Below are positions 5,638-8,183 of a stretch of 8,183 bases of DNA, piece by piece. Source of the DNA: an uncultured Lachnospiraceae bacterium (lineage in GTDB: Bacteria > Bacillota > Clostridia > Lachnospirales > Lachnospiraceae); the NCBI GenBank assembly GCA_947631755.1, contig CANRMO010000104.1, forward strand, positions 1 through 8,183. Reading direction: 5' to 3'. The position numbers and the translations under genes were made by a program. The stretch's first letter is position 1. The number at the start of each line of letters is the position of its first letter. Below the pieces are notes generated by a model, which searched no databases, was not told the origin of the DNA, and saw only the letters and a list, made by a program, of their open reading frames with translations.

Positions 5638-5688
5638 AAGCCTCTTTGTGTTATCATAAAACTAGATATGCAAAGGAGGCTTTTTTTT
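5638..5688 (+). terminator. Terminator-like hairpin overlapping the glnS ribosome site
   Basis: AAGCCTC plus TTTG (5638-5648) pair with CAAA plus GAGGCTT (5671-5674 and 5676-5682), leaving G5675 bulged. The 22-base loop can form a small inner TATC/GATA stem. Eight T follow (5681-5688), ending directly at the glnS ATG. A transcript arriving from the second hydrolase should fold and terminate here. The 3' arm contains AAAGGAGG, so any readthrough RNA would also hide the glnS ribosome site. Confidence 0.65.
5649..5657 (+). promoter_or_regulatory. Predicted extended -10 promoter of glnS
   Basis: TGTTATCAT (5649-5657) reads as TGn plus a TATCAT -10 hexamer. The -35 region (TTTTCT near 5629) is poor, as is common for extended -10 promoters. 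Transcription would start near 5664, inside the loop of the hairpin at 5638-5682, giving a 25-base leader lacking the 5' arm and therefore with a free ribosome site. No T-box leader was seen. Confidence 0.45.
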
Positions 5689-7365
5689 ATGTCAGAAGTA
5701 TCAGGCACGAAAGAGGAGATCACAGCAAAAAATTTTATTGAAAATGAAATAGATAGAGATCTACAGAAAGGTGTCTATGACAAAGTTGTCACCCGTTTTC
5801 CGCCGGAACCCAACGGATATCTTCATATCGGACATGCAAAATCGATCGTTCTGAACCAGGGGATCGCAAAGGAATACAGCGGTACATTTAACCTGCGCTT
5901 TGACGATACTAATCCCCAGAAAGAGAAGACAGAGTTTGTCCATTCTATCATGGAAGATGTGGAGTGGATCTGCGGAGAAAAACCTCCGGTATATTATGCG
6001 TCGGATTATTTTGGCCAAATGTACGAGTGCGCGGTGAAACTGATCAAAAAAGGGAGAGCCTATGTGTGCGACCTCTCGCCGGAAGAGATTCGTGAATACA
6101 GAGGTACGCTGACAGAGCCGGGGCGCAACAGCCCTTACCGCGACCGCACGGTGGAGGAGAATTTAAAGCTGTTTGAAGAGATGAAAAACGGTGATTGTGA
6201 GGACGGTTCCCGGGTTCTGCGGGCAAAGATCGATATGGCGTCGCCGAACATTAATATGCGTGACCCGATCCTTTACCGCGTGGCTCATCTGAACCACCAC
6301 AATACAGGTGATAAGTGGTGTATCTATCCGATGTACGATTTCGCCCATCCGATCGAGGATGCGGTGGAGGGGGTGACCCACTCGATCTGTACACTGGAAT
6401 TTGAGGATCACCGGCCGCTGTATGAGTGGGTAGTCCGGGAGTGTGGATTTGAAACGCCTCCGCGGCAGATTGAATTTGCGAAAATGTATCTGACAAATGT
6501 TGTGACGGGAAAGCGGTATATTAAAAAATTGGTGGAAGACGGTATTGTGGACGGCTGGGACGATCCCCGTCTTGTGACGATCACGGCACTCAGGCGGCGC
6601 GGTTACACAGCTTCTTCCATCCGCAGGTTTATGGAACTGTGCGGTGTGTCTAAATCAAACAGTTCTGTGGATTATGCGATGTTAGAATACTGCATCCGTG
6701 AGGATCTGAAAATGAGTGAACCGCGGATGATGGCAGTGCTTGATCCGATCCGGCTGATTATTGATAACTATGAAGAGGGAGAGACTGAATATCTCGATGT
6801 CCCGAACAATCAGGAGAATCCGGAGCTTGGGACGAGAAAAGTTCCCTTTGGCAGAGAGCTGTACATCGAGAGGGGAGATTTTATGATCGATCCCCCAAAG
6901 AAATATTTCCGTCTGTTCCCGGGCAATGAGGTGCGTCTTATGAGTGCCTATTTTGTAAAATGTGTCGGCTATGAGACAGACGGAGCTGGCAATGTGACGG
7001 AAGTTCACTGTACGTATGACCCGGAGACAAAAAGCGGTTCTGGTTTTACCGGGAGAAAGGTGAAAGGGACGATCCACTGGGTGGCCGCCGGGACAGCCAA
7101 AACGGCAGAGGTCCGGCTCTATGAAAATATTGTGGATGAGGAGAAGGGCGTTTACCGGGAAGATGGCACCGTGAATGTTAATCCGAATTCCCTCACGGTT
7201 CTGCCGGAATGTTATGTGGAACCGGCGCTGGGGGAGGCGAAGCCGGGGGATAAGTTCCAGTTTATGAGGACGGGGTTCTTTTGTGTGGACACGAAGGACA
7301 CCACACCGGAGCGCCTGGTGTTCAACCGGATCGTGTCTCTGAAGAGTTCTTACCGGCCGGGTTGA
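5689..7365 (+). CDS. glnS: Glutaminyl-tRNA synthetase
   Basis: This class I aminoacyl-tRNA synthetase charges tRNA-Gln with glutamine in the cytoplasm. The 558-residue length is close to the E. coli enzyme. The signature PPEPNGYLHIGHAKS holds HIGH at 46-49. The stretch from YDFAHPIEDAVEGVTHS to LEFEDHR (~216-241) is the GlnRS-type active-site block that separates it from GluRS, and DGWDDPR plus LRRRGYT (288-307) are also conserved. The C-terminal half (~345-550) is the anticodon-binding beta-barrel region. At the second class I signature, where VMSKRK is usual, it reads VVTGKRY (271-277), so Met-Ser is replaced by Thr-Gly and only GKR remains. ATG 5689 is chosen because AAAGGAGG (5672-5679) lies 9 bases upstream. 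An in-frame ATG at 5668 precedes that site and has no Shine-Dalgarno. Confidence 0.96.
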   Translation: MSEVSGTKEEITAKNFIENEIDRDLQKGVYDKVVTRFPPEPNGYLHIGHAKSIVLNQGIAKEYSGTFNLRFDDTNPQKEKTEFVHSIMEDVEWICGEKPPVYYASDYFGQMYECAVKLIKKGRAYVCDLSPEEIREYRGTLTEPGRNSPYRDRTVEENLKLFEEMKNGDCEDGSRVLRAKIDMASPNINMRDPILYRVAHLNHHNTGDKWCIYPMYDFAHPIEDAVEGVTHSICTLEFEDHRPLYEWVVRECGFETPPRQIEFAKMYLTNVVTGKRYIKKLVEDGIVDGWDDPRLVTITALRRRGYTASSIRRFMELCGVSKSNSSVDYAMLEYCIREDLKMSEPRMMAVLDPIRLIIDNYEEGETEYLDVPNNQENPELGTRKVPFGRELYIERGDFMIDPPKKYFRLFPGNEVRLMSAYFVKCVGYETDGAGNVTEVHCTYDPETKSGSGFTGRKVKGTIHWVAAGTAKTAEVRLYENIVDEEKGVYREDGTVNVNPNSLTVLPECYVEPALGEAKPGDKFQFMRTGFFCVDTKDTTPERLVFNRIVSLKSSYRPG

Positions 7366-7384
7366 GAAGACCACGAGGCGGCCG

Positions 7385-7425
7385 CCGGAGGCAGATCATA
7401 TCTGTCCGGGGAGGGCGTGCTGCCC
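7385..7425 (+). other. Two GC-rich hairpins after glnS, possible weak terminator
   Basis: CCGGA..CAGAT (7385-7396) pairs with ATCTG-TCCGG (7400-7409) around a three-base loop with a GG bulge. A smaller GGGC/GCCC stem lies at 7413-7425. No T-run follows either one, so they are not standard intrinsic terminators. They may slow polymerase or protect the glnS 3' end. glnS and the next gene could still be co-transcribed across this 110-base gap. Confidence 0.35.
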
Positions 7426-7475
7426 GCGAGAATAAATGATGCATGAAAACTATTAATACAGGAAGGAAAAGTGAG

Positions 7476-8183
7476 ATGGCTAATATTTTTGCAGATCTTG
7501 AGAATCTGGGATTAAAGAATGTGAACAAAGTAGATATTTATGAGGAAGAATCCCAGGAGAAGAAAGAAAGCGTGAAAGAGGAAAAAAAGGAGATTTCAGA
7601 GGAGGAGTTCATTTTTGACAAGAGCTATAAGTGTCCGGTCTGTGACAACGAGTTCAAGAGCAAAATGATCCGTACCGGAAAAGTGCGCCTGGATGGGGCG
7701 GACACGGATCTCAGGCCAAGGTATGCCGGTGTGGATTCGCTGAAATACGATGCGGTTTTGTGTCCGCGATGTGGGTATGCGGCTCTGAACCGGTATTTCA
7801 ATTTTATCATGGCCGGCCAGGCGAAGAAGATCAAGGAACAGATTTCTACAAGTTTTGTCTATCCTCAGGAAAAGGGAAAGGTTTATTCTTACGAGGACGC
7901 AATTGTCCGCCACAAAATGGCACTGCTGAACACGGTGGTGAAAGGCGGCAAAAACAGTGAAAAGGCGTATACATGCCTGAAACTTGCCTGGCTGTACCGC
8001 GGACAGCGCGAGGCGATGATGCGGCAGGATGAGTACCAGAAAGAGGAGATCGCAAAGCTTCTGGAGACAGAAGAAGAGCTGATGCGGGACGCATTTGACG
8101 GATTTGAGGCGGCCTTTGGCAAAGAAGACTTCCCGATGTGCGGCATGGATCAGCACACAATGATGTATCTTCTGGCTGAGCTC
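7476..8183 (+). CDS. DUF2225 family protein, putative zinc ribbon (partial)
   Basis: The frame is open from ATG 7476 to the window edge, giving 236 residues with no stop, so the C-terminus is missing. GGAAGG (7461-7466) lies 9 bases before the start. A Lys/Glu-rich, probably helical segment spans ~22-46. It is followed by CPVCDNEF (Cys-53, Cys-56), then DTDLRPRYAGVDSLKYDAVLCPRCGYAA (Cys-96, Cys-99 in its CPRCG). Two CxxC pairs about 40 residues apart suggest a zinc-binding ribbon, and this pattern is characteristic of the uncharacterised DUF2225 family. The rest is helical, with segments such as EKAYTCLKLAWLYRG that resemble TPR-like repeats. There is no signal peptide, so it is probably cytoplasmic. 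Its role is unknown and the glnS neighbourhood does not reveal it. Confidence 0.85.
   Translation, partial: MANIFADLENLGLKNVNKVDIYEEESQEKKESVKEEKKEISEEEFIFDKSYKCPVCDNEFKSKMIRTGKVRLDGADTDLRPRYAGVDSLKYDAVLCPRCGYAALNRYFNFIMAGQAKKIKEQISTSFVYPQEKGKVYSYEDAIVRHKMALLNTVVKGGKNSEKAYTCLKLAWLYRGQREAMMRQDEYQKEEIAKLLETEEELMRDAFDGFEAAFGKEDFPMCGMDQHTMMYLLAEL

Noticed and set aside
5590..5688. Possible T-box leader before glnS
   Set aside because: The region is about 100 bases, too short, and no T-box consensus or specifier stem was found.
7377..7386. Perfect palindrome GGCGGCCGCC after glnS
   Set aside because: Ten GC-rich bases with no phased partner or T-run; not enough to call an operator or terminator.
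7596..8156. Minus-strand open frame of 186 codons near the right edge
   Set aside because: It lies opposite the DUF2225 frame, whose two CxxC motifs and ribosome site mark it as the real gene.

Overview
The window looks like chromosomal DNA of a Clostridia-class Firmicute, most likely a member of the Lachnospiraceae. The reasons are strong AGGAGG-type ribosome binding sites, SigA-like promoters, a bacterial glutaminyl-tRNA synthetase of the clostridial kind, two SleB/CwlJ-type wall hydrolases, a PepSY lipoprotein and a DUF2225 protein. The assignment is by inspection only; no database search was run. No rRNA, tRNA, CRISPR array or insertion sequence was seen, and no intergenic stretch exceeds 300 bases.

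Layout, left to right. (1) The hydrophobic C-terminal tail of an unidentified membrane protein (+, ends at 80) converges on an AP2/HNH-like DNA-binding protein (-, 64-861). (2) A divergent regulatory region (862-1051) serves the AP2 gene and a secreted SleB-like hydrolase (+, 1052-1684). (3) A PepSY lipoprotein follows (+, 1800-2450). (4) Threonine synthase thrC and an unusual eukaryotic-type HisA form a probable two-gene unit (2549-4889), closed by a clear intrinsic terminator (4921-4959). (5) A second SleB-like hydrolase follows (+, 5086-5589). (6) glnS (+, 5689-7365) comes next. (7) A DUF2225 putative zinc-ribbon protein (+, 7476 to window end) is cut by the window edge.

The most interesting signal is regulatory. 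Both wall-hydrolase genes are preceded by arrays of TGTWAC/T hexamers on an 11-bp helical phase. This is the published WalR (YycF) recognition pattern, TGTWAH-N5-TGTWAH. At the first gene the array lies upstream of and across the predicted -35 position, as expected for activation. At the second it starts right after the -10 hexamer and continues as a 22-bp tandem repeat through the 5' leader, as expected for repression. This suggests that an essential WalRK-type wall-homeostasis system controls both paralogues, perhaps in opposite directions, and that they act in vegetative wall turnover rather than only in spore germination.

A second compact arrangement lies before glnS. A terminator-like hairpin that would end the upstream hydrolase transcript has an extended -10 promoter in its loop and the glnS ribosome binding site in its 3' arm. 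Two enzymes have eukaryote-like affinity: HisA (HIS6 type) and GlnRS, a family thought to have entered bacteria from eukaryotes. This GlnRS also lacks the usual MSK signature.
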